Numbered from the stretch's first letter, positions 38,924-48,485 are shown. The stretch: 64,000 bases of DNA from Microcaldota archaeon (GCA_021817325.1 JAKAVK010000007.1:1-64000); one strand, 5' to 3'. Translations and numbers: made by a program. Notes: generated by a model from the sequence alone, not told the origin.

Positions 38924-40381
38924 GTGATGGCCGCGAAGGCAGGAAGAAGGGCAAGGTCAGTAATCAGGACCGGTTCAATGCATGGGGCAAGTGGGTCGCC
39001 GCGATCATCAGCGCATGCCGCAGCCGGGGCAATGAGATCGCGTGCAGTGCAGCCTGGTAAAGTAAGAACGGATATGCTCAGCCTCAGCGTGGCCACCGCA
39101 GTGGGCCTTGGCGCCATAATAGGTGCCGGAATATTTGCGCTAAGCGGGACTGCGATAGCGCTCGCAGGCTCAGAGGCCCTGATAGCGTTCATACTTGTTG
39201 GGATAGTGGTCTTGCTTGTGGCACTGCAGCTGGGCGAGCTCGGCTCGATACTCCCAAAATCAAAGGGCGCATCATACTCGTTCGTCTACTACGCTTTCGG
39301 CAGTGAGCTCGGATTCATAACAGGCCTGCTGCTGTACATGTGCTATGCTACAGCCATATCCGTGGTCTCGCTCAGCTTCGGGGCATATCTCTCCAGCATG
39401 CTCGGCCTGTCAACAGTGTTCTATGAGAGGATCTTTGCGATCGTGCTGATCTTCATTCTTGCACTGGTAAATCTGCGCGGCATAAAGAAGGCCGCAAATA
39501 CCGATAGCCTGCTGGTCTTCATAAAAATAGGCATACTTGCTATATTCATAGCATTCGCGCTCCTCTATGCGTTCACCTCTGGCGGCTTCTCGCCATCCAA
39601 CTTCGCCTCCGGCCCGGACAGGAGCGGCATAACACCAATCTTCGAGGCCAGCGTGGCCATCTTCTTTGCATACTCTGGCTTCCAAGCGATAAGCACCTTC
39701 ACCTCCCGGATAAGCGGCGGCCCCAATGCCGCTGCCAAGGCGATACTCTCCTCTGTCATAATAAGCATCGTACTCTACGTCCTGGTTGTTCTGGGGCTGC
39801 TCTTTCTTATGCCGGCATCGAGATACCAGATAAGCGCTGATCCGCTTGCAGGCGCGCTCCAGTACGTGCACGCGCCTTCGTGGCTCTCATACTTGGTAGA
39901 CATAGGTGCCCTTGTTGCCACCACTTCCGCTGCCCTGGCAATGATGCTCAGCGCATCAAGGATACTCTACCAGGTGAGCGAGGACCACCTGTTGCCGAAG
40001 ATCCTCAGGGTGTACAACAAGAATAAGGATGTTGCCACAAACGGCATAATCCTCTCCGCTTTTGTCGCAGTTGCCACCCTGTTCGCCGGTAACGTCTACA
40101 TAATAGCCGCGATATCAAATTTCGGGCTTATCTTCTCGTACATAATGGCAAGCTTCGCCCTGCTCCACTTCCGCAGGATACGCAAGCTGGGCACCTTCAA
40201 GGTGCCTTGGATGCCTTATATCGCCATAATAACGATAATAGCATTGCTCGCATTCATGTATGGAATGCCAAACGCATCCCTCGTAGTAGGCGTCATCATG
40301 ATAATGGTAATGATCATAGTATACTATTTCCTCAGGGAGTTCGAGCGCAAGAGGGTAATAAGGGTCAGGTTGTTCAGGTGA
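38924..40381 (+). CDS. APC-family amino acid permease
   Basis: GLGAIIGAGIFALSGTAIALAG, 12-TM pattern, FFAYSGFQAIST. Confidence 0.93.
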   Translation: MMAAKAGRRARSVIRTGSMHGASGSPRSSAHAAAGAMRSRAVQPGKVRTDMLSLSVATAVGLGAIIGAGIFALSGTAIALAGSEALIAFILVGIVVLLVALQLGELGSILPKSKGASYSFVYYAFGSELGFITGLLLYMCYATAISVVSLSFGAYLSSMLGLSTVFYERIFAIVLIFILALVNLRGIKKAANTDSLLVFIKIGILAIFIAFALLYAFTSGGFSPSNFASGPDRSGITPIFEASVAIFFAYSGFQAISTFTSRISGGPNAAAKAILSSVIISIVLYVLVVLGLLFLMPASRYQISADPLAGALQYVHAPSWLSYLVDIGALVATTSAALAMMLSASRILYQVSEDHLLPKILRVYNKNKDVATNGIILSAFVAVATLFAGNVYIIAAISNFGLIFSYIMASFALLHFRRIRKLGTFKVPWMPYIAIITIIALLAFMYGMPNASLVVGVIMIMVMIIVYYFLREFERKRVIRVRLFR

Positions 40382-40385
40382 GATC

Positions 40386-41138
40386 TTGCGGTTGATAAGC
40401 CTAAACATATGGCACGGCAGGAGATACCAGCAGATAATGGACTTCATATCCCACAACCGCAGAAGCACAGACATCTTCTGTTTTCAGGAGGTCCACAACC
40501 AGAGGGCCGGCAGCGTGCACGCCGTTCAGGAAAACGCCAATGGCATAGTGCCTGACATATACAACAGGATACAGGCGGGGCTGCGCGGCTTCTCCGGCCA
40601 TCTGAGCGGCGAGTACTCATCGCTGCACGAGAGACTGGCGATCATGAGCGCCGAGTCAATTGAGGTATCTGGAGAGGGCGAGCTGCTCCTGTGCAGGCAG
40701 AAGAAGGTCGTTGTGGATGGGAACGCGTTCTCGGAAGGCTCAAGGCTCCAGTGGGTAAGCTTCGAATGCGAAGACGGGCAGCTCACCATAGCAAACGTGC
40801 ATGGCTTCTGGGTGCCAGGCAGCAAGGACGACAGTCAGGAGAGCATACTCCAATCGGAGAAGATAATCGAGTTTCTCAGGGCCAGGGACGGCGCCACCAT
40901 CCTATGCGGGGACCTAAATCTCTCCCCCCAGACGCGCAGCATAGCCATGCTAGATGAGAGAATGAGGAATCTGATCAATGAGTATGGAGTGTCGACCACA
41001 AGGAGCAGCTTCACGCCCCCTGAAAAGGGCAGGTATGCTGACTACATATTCGTATCGCGTAAAGTAAACGTAAAGAACTTCAAGGTCATGAAGGATGAGG
41101 TCTCGGACCACCTGCCGCTACTGCTTGAGTTCTACTAA
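40386..41138 (+). CDS. Endonuclease/exonuclease/phosphatase family protein
   Basis: RLISLNIWHGRR, FCFQEVH, ILCGDLNLSP, YADYIFVS, VSDHLPLLLEF. Confidence 0.88.
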   Translation: MRLISLNIWHGRRYQQIMDFISHNRRSTDIFCFQEVHNQRAGSVHAVQENANGIVPDIYNRIQAGLRGFSGHLSGEYSSLHERLAIMSAESIEVSGEGELLLCRQKKVVVDGNAFSEGSRLQWVSFECEDGQLTIANVHGFWVPGSKDDSQESILQSEKIIEFLRARDGATILCGDLNLSPQTRSIAMLDERMRNLINEYGVSTTRSSFTPPEKGRYADYIFVSRKVNVKNFKVMKDEVSDHLPLLLEFY

Positions 41139-41449
41139 GGTCGGGAGCCCGGGCTGTCCATTATTATGTCGCCGAAGGCCCTCCTGAAGTATTCGGTTGC
41201 GTACTTGACGCTGCGCTTCCCCTCCGCTGTCAACGAGTAGACGATTATCTTGCCCTTCCTGTTCCCCGTTATCAACCCATTCTCCTTAAGGTCCTTGAGC
41301 GCTGGATAGATTGTGCCCGCCTTCGGTTTCTCTCCCCGCCTCTTGCCCAGCTCCTCTGCCAATCTGTCTCCGTGCATAGGCTCTTTCGAAAGCAGCCAGA
41401 GTATATGAAATGAGAGCATTCCGCGCATGTCGCAGGCAATGTTACGCAT
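41135..41449 (-). CDS. PadR-family transcriptional regulator
   Basis: MLSFHILWLLSKEPMHGDRLAEELGKR...AGTIYPALKDLKENGLI; start reset from 41737 to 41449. Confidence 0.88.
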   Translation of the reverse strand: MRNIACDMRGMLSFHILWLLSKEPMHGDRLAEELGKRRGEKPKAGTIYPALKDLKENGLITGNRKGKIIVYSLTAEGKRSVKYATEYFRRAFGDIIMDSPGSRP

Positions 41450-41500
41450 AATACATATAGGACAACCAATATATTTATATATTTGCCTGATCATATAGGG

Positions 41501-41516
41501 TATCATATACGTGATA
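41501..41516. promoter_or_regulatory. Inverted repeat TATCA-TATACG-TGATA in the padR divergent promoter
   Basis: 70-bp AT-rich divergent region also carries CATATAGG twice (41454, 41492). Confidence 0.4.
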
Positions 41517-41519
41517 TCT

Positions 41520-41798
41520 ATGGATGAACACGAACCAGAATACTGCGGATGCAATGTGGAGGCACAGAACGGGTATGACATCATGGAGCAGAGGCTCATG
41601 CAGATGACCTTCTGGGCGCACAAGGCAGTGCTTTTCGAGAAGCTGAAGGAGAGAATAGGGAAGCAGGAGGGCGAGAATCTCGACAAGCTCGTAGACCTGC
41701 TGATAGCGAACTCCAAGGCACAGGCCCAGAGCAGCAAGGCTGCGGCGCAAAAGAGCCGCGAGCTAAAGGATGCGCTAAAGGAGGCCTTCCCTAACTAA
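41520..41798 (+). CDS. Hypothetical protein, divergent from padR
   Basis: MDEHEPEYCGCNVEAQNGYDIMEQRLMQMTFWAHKAVLFEKLKERIG...; ATG at 41520 preferred. Confidence 0.65.
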   Translation: MDEHEPEYCGCNVEAQNGYDIMEQRLMQMTFWAHKAVLFEKLKERIGKQEGENLDKLVDLLIANSKAQAQSSKAAAQKSRELKDALKEAFPN

Positions 41799-41832
41799 AC
41801 TGCTCTCGGCCCATAATTTAACGCTGCATGAC

Positions 41833-42459
41833 TTGATAGAGGCGAGTATCTTGGATTGGACAAGTTTGGCAAGTGATGAGACCTTGGAGAGGACCATGAG
41901 CGCGCTGAAAGACAGGGGAATCGAGGCTATAGCGGTATCAAACGGCGCGCAGGCAAGGGAGAAGCTACTCTCAATGCTAAGCGATGGAGCGAAGATAATG
42001 GCCGCTTCGTCTACGACGCTCTCTGAAATAGGGATATCAAAAGAGATAAACGAGAGCGGCAGATACGCCGCGCTAAACAGCGAGATAGCAAAGGAGCCGG
42101 ACCCCGTAAAGAGGACACAGCTGCGCAGGCAGCTGCCAAGCCCGGACTACGCAATTGGAAGCGTGCATGCAGTCACGCAGGGCGGCGAGATACTGGTTGC
42201 AACAGCGAGTGCAAGCCAGATCCCGTCATACTCATTCACTGCAAACAGGGTCATATTGGTAGTAGGGACGCAGAAGATAGTTGCAAGCCTTGTGGATGGA
42301 ATCAGGAGGATATACGAGCACTCGCTGCCTTTGGAGAGCCGGAGAATGAGAGAGGCGTACGGGGCAGCGGGAAGTGCCGTAAACCAGATACTCATATTCG
42401 AAGGAAGCAGGCCAGGCAGGATCACTGTCATATTCGTAAAGGAGGTTCTGGGCTTTTAG
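41833..42459 (+). CDS. LUD-domain protein (LutC-like)
   Basis: SSTTLSEIGI, DYAIGSVHAVTQGGEILVATASASQIPSYSF, VGTQKIV. Confidence 0.88.
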   Translation: MIEASILDWTSLASDETLERTMSALKDRGIEAIAVSNGAQAREKLLSMLSDGAKIMAASSTTLSEIGISKEINESGRYAALNSEIAKEPDPVKRTQLRRQLPSPDYAIGSVHAVTQGGEILVATASASQIPSYSFTANRVILVVGTQKIVASLVDGIRRIYEHSLPLESRRMREAYGAAGSAVNQILIFEGSRPGRITVIFVKEVLGF

Positions 42460-42504
42460 GGTTCACTCATTGTTATATAAAGGCTTACGACCCAATCGCT
42501 TATC

Positions 42505-42984
42505 ATGAGATACGTACTTCCAGCAGCACTCTCGGCTCTCTTCATATTCGCGCTGGTCGTGAGCTTTTATACGCCAGCCAGCGGGCCATCAACCCTGCCA
42601 AACTCTTTCACAGTGCACAACACCACATTCAACGTAAGCTCATATGCGCTCACCCAGCAGCAGCGCGAACAGGGCCTGATGAACGCTACGATAACTAACC
42701 AGACCTTCATGCTCTTCGTATTCTACAATTCCTCAATATACCCTTTCTGGATGAAGAATACCTACTCGCCACTTGACATAATCTGGATAGAGGCAGAGAA
42801 CGGCACAGGGAGGATAGTGTACGCTGTAAACGCGACGCCTTGCGTGAGCTATGACCCTAACCAGACCTCATGCCTGGTCTACTACCCAAAGAGCGATGCG
42901 AATTACGTGATAGAGACCAAATCGGGATTTATGCAGAGGAACAACATAAGTATCGGCGATCCGATAGTTCTCAACTCGCCATGA
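42505..42984 (+). CDS. Exported DUF192-family protein
   Basis: N-terminal TM; QREQGLMNA, YPFWMKNTYSPLDIIWI, VIETKSGF. Confidence 0.88.
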   Translation: MRYVLPAALSALFIFALVVSFYTPASGPSTLPNSFTVHNTTFNVSSYALTQQQREQGLMNATITNQTFMLFVFYNSSIYPFWMKNTYSPLDIIWIEAENGTGRIVYAVNATPCVSYDPNQTSCLVYYPKSDANYVIETKSGFMQRNNISIGDPIVLNSP

Positions 42985-43030
42985 CACTTATAAACCTTGT
43001 TATCCAATCTACTAGCAGGCAAGAGGGTTT

Positions 43031-43300
43031 GTGATAATGCCTGCCAATTTGAATCTGAGATTTCGTTTCGCATACATAGAGTTCAAAAGGAAGCTGCTGC
43101 TTGTCTCAACGCTTTATTTCATAGCGATGCTGTTGGGCTTCACCCTATTCATCTACAGCGAGCTGGTATACACCAGCCAGATACTGAGGTGGTGGGCAAT
43201 CTTCCTGGTCTTTCTGCTCTTTGTCAAGATCTTTTTCGACTTCTGGAACAGTGCGCGCAACGAGTACGAGCAGAAGTTCAAGGAGCGGCTCCAGCAGTGA
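43031..43300 (+). CDS. Small two-TM membrane protein
   Basis: Two strong hydrophobic helices, charged C-terminus. Confidence 0.6.
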   Translation: MIMPANLNLRFRFAYIEFKRKLLLVSTLYFIAMLLGFTLFIYSELVYTSQILRWWAIFLVFLLFVKIFFDFWNSARNEYEQKFKERLQQ

Positions 43301-43358
43301 ACCGTCGTTTGCGTGCTGCTGTAGCATGTGCCATCGTATTGCGGCGTAAGCTCCGGGA

Positions 43359-44018
43359 TTAAAAGCCGATTCCCCTGCCTCCTCCGCCAAATCCGCCCAG
43401 GCCGCCTCCCCCCAAGCCGCCCGCAATGCCTCCAAGCAGGCCAGGGTTTGATGCCTGCCCGCGGCTCAGTAGGAGTTCGAGTACAACCAGGAATCCCAGC
43501 AGCGTAAGCGTCGTCACCTTGCTGTTGTCTGTTATGTTCATCACATATGATTCCCTTGCAAATGCTGCCAGCTTGCCAACAAGGCCTGCGGAGCCCTGCA
43601 TTTTACGGCTCACCGTTGCTACGGCATTGCCCTGTGCGTCGACAATGTTGAATTCCATGTCCAAGAAGTTACCGCTGACTGTGGCCAAAAGAGCGCCGCT
43701 CTCATCCTTAATCTCGACCTTGTTAAGTCCGCCGAGCGAGCCAATAAACTGCATAGGGACCTTGACCACTCCCAAAACCTTGTCCTTGGGCCCGCCTTCA
43801 TGGATCTGGTACTCAGGGGTCATGGCAAGTATCTTGTGTGTTATCGTTGCCAGCGTCTTGCCATCCATGCTTGTTATCGGCTGCTGTGTAACCGCGATCC
43901 TCCCCTTCGAGGACAAGATCTGGGTCCCTTCTCCGTCAGTGAACGTCAGGGTAAGCCCGCCAAACTTAAAAACCCGTGCAATTCCATAGGTCTTGTGCGA
44001 TAACGGATTATCTGCCAT
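43359..44018 (-). CDS. LURP-one/scramblase-like protein with Gly-rich C-terminal tail
   Basis: YGIARVFKFGGLTLTFTDGEG..., VEIKDESGALLATVSGNFLDMEFNIVDAQGNAVATVSRK; start reset to 44018. Confidence 0.65.
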   Translation of the reverse strand: MADNPLSHKTYGIARVFKFGGLTLTFTDGEGTQILSSKGRIAVTQQPITSMDGKTLATITHKILAMTPEYQIHEGGPKDKVLGVVKVPMQFIGSLGGLNKVEIKDESGALLATVSGNFLDMEFNIVDAQGNAVATVSRKMQGSAGLVGKLAAFARESYVMNITDNSKVTTLTLLGFLVVLELLLSRGQASNPGLLGGIAGGLGGGGLGGFGGGGRGIGF

Positions 44019-44071
44019 ATTTAGCGTATATGTGCTCAGGTTAATAAAGCATTCCTTCGCCGAAGACCTGT

Positions 44072-44818
44072 TCAGGGCTCGCGCCACCTGCTCTTCATCA
44101 TGGCGAGTGAAAAGAGCACAACAGCCACGCCGACCACGACCACCCAGTCTGCTGCCAGAGCAGCAGCGGAGAGCGGCAGGGCCCCTATGGCGTTCTGCAC
44201 TATCTGCGCAGCATATGTTGTAGGAGAGAGGTAAGCAATGTACCTGTATGGCAGCGGTATGTAGTTTATAGTATAGTATATTGGCGGTATAGTTGCCAAT
44301 ATCGTAGAGAGCATTCCTGCAAAGGCCCAGTTCTGGACAATGTCAGAGCTGAATGTCGAGAGGTAGAAGCCCAGTGCTATTGAAAATGCAAACACCGCTG
44401 CCAAAACGGCGAGTATGGTGAGCGTGCCTGCAATGCCCGTATGCACGTAAAGTACAGAGAGAATGCCAAGCACAACAAGTGCGGGAAGCGAGTAGACAAT
44501 CTCAGATACCGCCATGCCTACCAGGTATACCAGCGCGCTCGTAGGAGAGCTCACAACCATGTCCTGCAGCTTGAAGTCGTTCTTCAGGTGCGAGAGGTCG
44601 CCCTGCAGGCCTATGCCGCTAGAGACCATGCTCATTATCAGTGCGCCTTCTATTGATACCGCAAGCAGGCTGCCCCTGCTGATTAGCGTTATCACAACAA
44701 GTATAGAGAGCGGGGCAAGGAGCGTGTTTACCAGGGTGACCGGGTAATTCTTCATGGCGTACACTGCGTTGACAAGTACTGATGCGTATATCTTGCTAAG
44801 CGTGCTACCACTCATCAT
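44072..44818 (-). CDS. ABC-2 type transporter permease
   Basis: Six hydrophobic segments, ABC-2 topology, adjacent to ATPase. Confidence 0.85.
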   Translation of the reverse strand: MMSGSTLSKIYASVLVNAVYAMKNYPVTLVNTLLAPLSILVVITLISRGSLLAVSIEGALIMSMVSSGIGLQGDLSHLKNDFKLQDMVVSSPTSALVYLVGMAVSEIVYSLPALVVLGILSVLYVHTGIAGTLTILAVLAAVFAFSIALGFYLSTFSSDIVQNWAFAGMLSTILATIPPIYYTINYIPLPYRYIAYLSPTTYAAQIVQNAIGALPLSAAALAADWVVVVGVAVVLFSLAMMKSRWREP

Positions 44819-45722
44819 CTTCCTCCTCGTTCCCTATGGGCTTCTTCACATAATAGTAAAAGATGTCCTCCAACGATACCGGATTTATCGAGAAGCGAAC
44901 CTTCCTGCCGATGAGGCCTTTCGCAATCGAGTTGGCCTCGTCCTCAGTAGTTATTATCTGGGCAGATCCGTCAGATCCCCTCACCACGTATCCCCTGCTG
45001 GGCTTCCCCACCTTTTCCCCTCTCGGCACACGCACGCTGTACTGGTAGCCTATGGCACTGCGCAGCTCATCTATCGTGCCAAGCCCCATCAGTTTCCCTT
45101 CGTCAAGTATGCCTATCCTGTCGGCAAGCCTCTCCGCCTCCTCCAGATAGTGTGTGGTTAGGAAGATAAAGCAGTCCTTCTTTATCACGTTCAGCACGTC
45201 CCATAGCTCGGCCCTCGATATCGGATCAAGCCCAGTGGTAGGCTCATCGACAAAGAGGATCCGCGCTTCAGACGCGAGCACTGTTGCAAGAAGCACTTTC
45301 CTCTTCATCCCGCCAGAGAGCATCCTGGTCAGCGTGTCCGCATGCTTCTTGATGCCTAGCTGTCCAAGTACGCGGGCAATCCTCCTGTTCGCTTCCCCGA
45401 TGCCCATGCCCCTGTAGAGGAGGTACGAGAGGATGCTCTGCCTTGGGGTCAGCCAGGGAATAGCCCTGGCTTCCTGCGGCAGTATCGCAATCTCTTCCCT
45501 AAGTAGCCTGGCATCTTCTACAACGTCAAGCCCATTTATCTTGGCGCTGCCCGAGCTTGGCATCAGCTCAGTTGCGAGTATTCTGGTAAGCGTTGTCTTG
45601 CCTGCGCCATTCCTGCCTATGAGCGTGAAGATACCTCTTGTCGGTACCTCTATATTAACCTTGTTTAGCGCTGCTGCGCTCCCGTATCTCTTGGTCAGGT
45701 CTGTGCAGATCAGAGCATCCAT
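44805..45722 (-). CDS. ABC transporter ATP-binding protein
   Basis: IGRNGAGKTTLTRIL, LSGGMKRKVLLATVLASEARILFVDEPTTGLD. Confidence 0.95.
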   Translation of the reverse strand: MDALICTDLTKRYGSAAALNKVNIEVPTRGIFTLIGRNGAGKTTLTRILATELMPSSGSAKINGLDVVEDARLLREEIAILPQEARAIPWLTPRQSILSYLLYRGMGIGEANRRIARVLGQLGIKKHADTLTRMLSGGMKRKVLLATVLASEARILFVDEPTTGLDPISRAELWDVLNVIKKDCFIFLTTHYLEEAERLADRIGILDEGKLMGLGTIDELRSAIGYQYSVRVPRGEKVGKPSRGYVVRGSDGSAQIITTEDEANSIAKGLIGRKVRFSINPVSLEDIFYYYVKKPIGNEEEDDEW

Positions 45723-45763
45723 ATCAGGTCAGTTACGATACTCATCCAGCCTTTAAAAACAGG

Positions 45764-46234
45764 TCACTTCTCCAGCGCCCGCTCTGTCTCATGCTCGTCC
45801 CATGGGAAGACCACCCATTCGTCGGTCTCTCCAAGGCAGTAATCAGGCAGGAAGGTGCTCCATGGCTTCCTGAAGAGCGCGGCGCTCTTTATGTGCTGCG
45901 GCTTGTACTGTGCAAGGTATCCTACCACCCTCTTCATCGTGTCTCCCTGATCGACGAGGTCGTCCACCAAAAGTATGCGCTGCCCGTCAATACTGGAAGA
46001 GATTGTGGAAAGGATTTCTGGCGCAGTCCTGCTACCGATGCCGTCGTATGATTTGACATTTATTATCTCTATCCTTACGTCAAGCCTGTCACCTATTACC
46101 ATCGCCAGCGGAATGCCGCCCCTTGCAATGCCTATCACCTTGTCGAACCTCGCGCCGTCCTCCCATATCTTCTGCGCAAGTTCAGCGGAAAGCACTCCAT
46201 ATTTCTGCCAGTCCAGGCGCATCAATTTTGCCAT
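45764..46234 (-). CDS. Purine-type phosphoribosyltransferase
   Basis: IGIARGGIPLAMVIGDRL, ILLVDDLVDQGDTM (PRPP loop). Confidence 0.92.
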   Translation of the reverse strand: MAKLMRLDWQKYGVLSAELAQKIWEDGARFDKVIGIARGGIPLAMVIGDRLDVRIEIINVKSYDGIGSRTAPEILSTISSSIDGQRILLVDDLVDQGDTMKRVVGYLAQYKPQHIKSAALFRKPWSTFLPDYCLGETDEWVVFPWDEHETERALEK

Positions 46235-46309
46235 ACATTACTTGCTGCACCATAATTAAAAACAGCAAGCAATGCTATAATATAAGCCTGCGCTTAGAAA
46301 ATTCATATA

Positions 46310-46708
46310 ATGGCCAAGAGGGATCTCGTAGAGACTGCAGCAGCCCCTGCGCGCATGGGGTACCGCTCGTTCAGGCGGCGTGCTATCTACTCGTTTGCGC
46401 TGGTCTTTGCGGTATTGCTCATAGGCACAATAGGCTTCCATTATATAGAGGGCTATTCATACGTTGAGTCGTTCTACTTCGTCAGCATGCTGGCCACTGC
46501 CCAGGGCCCTGCATCCACTCCCGCGACTGCGGCCGGAAAGATATTTGCATCAATCCTGGCGTTCGTGTCAATCGGTGTCGTAATAGTCGCGCTTGGCTTC
46601 CTGTTCGGCCCGTTCCTCGGGAGGGTGATGCGCATGGAGGAGAGGAAGCTTGAGAGGGACGAGCATGCGCTGGCCAAGGACATTGGGAACTACGAGAGGA
46701 AAGTATAG
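46310..46708 (+). CDS. Two-TM ion-channel-like protein with non-canonical filter
   Basis: ESFYFVSMLATAQGPASTPATAAGKIFASILAFVSIGVVIVALGFLFGP matches the 2TM K+-channel pore layout but lacks GYG. Confidence 0.7.
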   Translation: MAKRDLVETAAAPARMGYRSFRRRAIYSFALVFAVLLIGTIGFHYIEGYSYVESFYFVSMLATAQGPASTPATAAGKIFASILAFVSIGVVIVALGFLFGPFLGRVMRMEERKLERDEHALAKDIGNYERKV

Positions 46709-47056
46709 GCAAAATTATGCCTAAAATCTGAATCAAACCGGACTGAATAAACGGAATAGGAACGCTCATATTCAAGGATGGCAAATGGATTTACATAGAC
46801 ATGGCAAAGCTAAGGAACGAAACATTCGCTATACCCAAGCCCTATATCAATACCGAGGGCATAGAAAAGGAAGTGTTTATTGCAGGTATAGAAGCTCTAT
46901 TTCAGGCGACTAATGCGACAGAGGCTCAGAAGTAAGCTTAGGTAATGAGTTTGTGGACAAAACCGAATATAAAAACTTTAGATGCCTATTTCAGCGCATA
47001 TATTCGAGGTACACGCCAGGCATCAGAATGATGATAAGAACTACAAAGGAGTTGAT

Positions 47057-47479
47057 ATGAAAGATTATGATATCTCTATTGGATTTATTCTGATCAACAG
47101 CAAAAACAGATTTTTAGTTATGCAAAAAGCTGTTGATGGCGTATGGGATTTTCCGAAAGGTCATGTTAAACCTAATGATGATAATGAAATCGCAACTGCT
47201 ATACGAGAACTAGCTGAAGAGACTGGAATAAGCGCGAATGACCTGAAACTTGTTGAAGGTTTTCGCAATGTAAACACTTATATAAACCCTGAGAAGATTC
47301 ATCGTAAGATCATACTGTTCTTAGCTTTATGTGATGCTAAACCAGTTCTGTCCCCAGAGCATACTACATACCAATGGGCTGACTTGGAAAAGGCAAAGAA
47401 ACTATTACGGTTCAAAGGAGGTCAGGATGCGGTAACAAGGGCATATAGGTTCTTGCAGAAACAATCAAAGGACAATTAA
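47057..47479 (+). CDS. NUDIX hydrolase (AT-rich, probably recently acquired)
   Basis: GVWDFPKGHVKPNDDNEIATAIRELAEETGI (NUDIX box); AT-rich codons; possible upstream start 46982. Confidence 0.93.
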   Translation: MKDYDISIGFILINSKNRFLVMQKAVDGVWDFPKGHVKPNDDNEIATAIRELAEETGISANDLKLVEGFRNVNTYINPEKIHRKIILFLALCDAKPVLSPEHTTYQWADLEKAKKLLRFKGGQDAVTRAYRFLQKQSKDN

Positions 47480-47686
47480 CTAACTTAGTTCGACTGAAAG
47501 TGATGAAATAATCAGAGCAAACGCCAGAGATCCAAATGATAAGGATGCACTTACAAGAAGTGTTAGAAGCGAAGATGGAGAGGCTGTAGGTTTTATAGCA
47601 GTCTACAAATCAGCTTTGATTCTAGGGGGAATAGTTACTGGGGGTTTAGTAAGACAAATTCCCTTACCTGATCCAATCCCAACCAA

Positions 47687-48160
47687 ATGCGAGGAGGATT
47701 ACAAGATGCATATCGAGGAATAATATTTCGCTATACTCGTAGATATTTTCCTCATCCAGGATCAGATCTAGATGTCTGGTTGTTGATAGACGATGCCGAC
47801 GCTGGTAAAGCAGATAAAATTGCTAGACAACTTGATTTACGTACGCTGTATCCACTCTGATGGTATGCTTCACAGAAAGAACCAGATCTTCGAGAATGGA
47901 TAAATAAAAAGCACAGAATGTATGGTGCATATAACAAACAACCATATTTATACCCAGAATCCTTGCTTAGAAGTAATGAGATACCACATTACGGTGCAGG
48001 CTTTAAAGAAATCCCAATCAATAGTATTAGTCGCGAACGCAAATTGAGGCCCGTACGTGACCGTATTGAGAGCTTTGTGTCATCCCGCGCGACGAACATC
48101 ACGTCGCGCCGAGGATTTTCACGAAGGAAAAGTTTTAGGGCTTTTCATCCACATACCTGA
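47687..48160 (+). pseudogene. Nucleotidyltransferase-domain gene interrupted by in-frame TGA (47858-47860)
   Basis: MRGGLQDAYRGIIFRYTRRYFPHPGSDLDVWLLIDDADAGKADKIARQLDLRTLYPL*WYASQKEPDLREWINKKHRMYGAYNKQ...; GSDLDVxL motif. Confidence 0.6.
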
Positions 48161-48240
48161 AGTAAGGGATTTCAAAGCCCATTAGAAAACATTAAATGCA
48201 TCGTTGAGGGGTTACTTGAATTTCCTCGAAATTAATATAA

Positions 48241-48311
48241 GCCCCAAGAGGGGATCGAACCCTCGACTTCCAGTTTACAAAACTGGCGCTCTACCACTGA
48301 GCTACTGGGGC
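48241..48311 (-). tRNA. tRNA-Thr(UGU)
   Basis: GCCCCAGTAGCTCAGTGGTAGAGCGCCAGTTTTGTAAACTGGAAGTCGAGGGTTCGATCCCCTCTTGGGGC folds as cloverleaf; anticodon loop TTTGTAA. Confidence 0.95.
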
Positions 48312-48485
48312 ATGTACAAGGAATAACTTCTGGATTTATCTATAAAAAGGTATCCAGAACTGCGTTCGGCGAATCCGCCCTGTGCATGCGGCTTTTCTCT
48401 CCAGCATTCCCGGATATGGGATGCGCCTGCTAAATTATTAAAGCTTAAAATCCTAAATAGACACTGGAAATCCTGGGCGATTACA

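Noticed and set aside
46801-46935. 44-aa ORF MAKLRNETFAIPKPYINTEGIEKEVFIAGIEALFQATNATEAQK
   Set aside because: Protein-like, but the open frame extends upstream without a start; probably a gene remnant, identity unknown
47858-47860. UGA recoding (selenocysteine or alternative code) in the nucleotidyltransferase
   Set aside because: No SECIS-like element seen and neighbouring sequence is decayed; many other genes here stop at TGA normally
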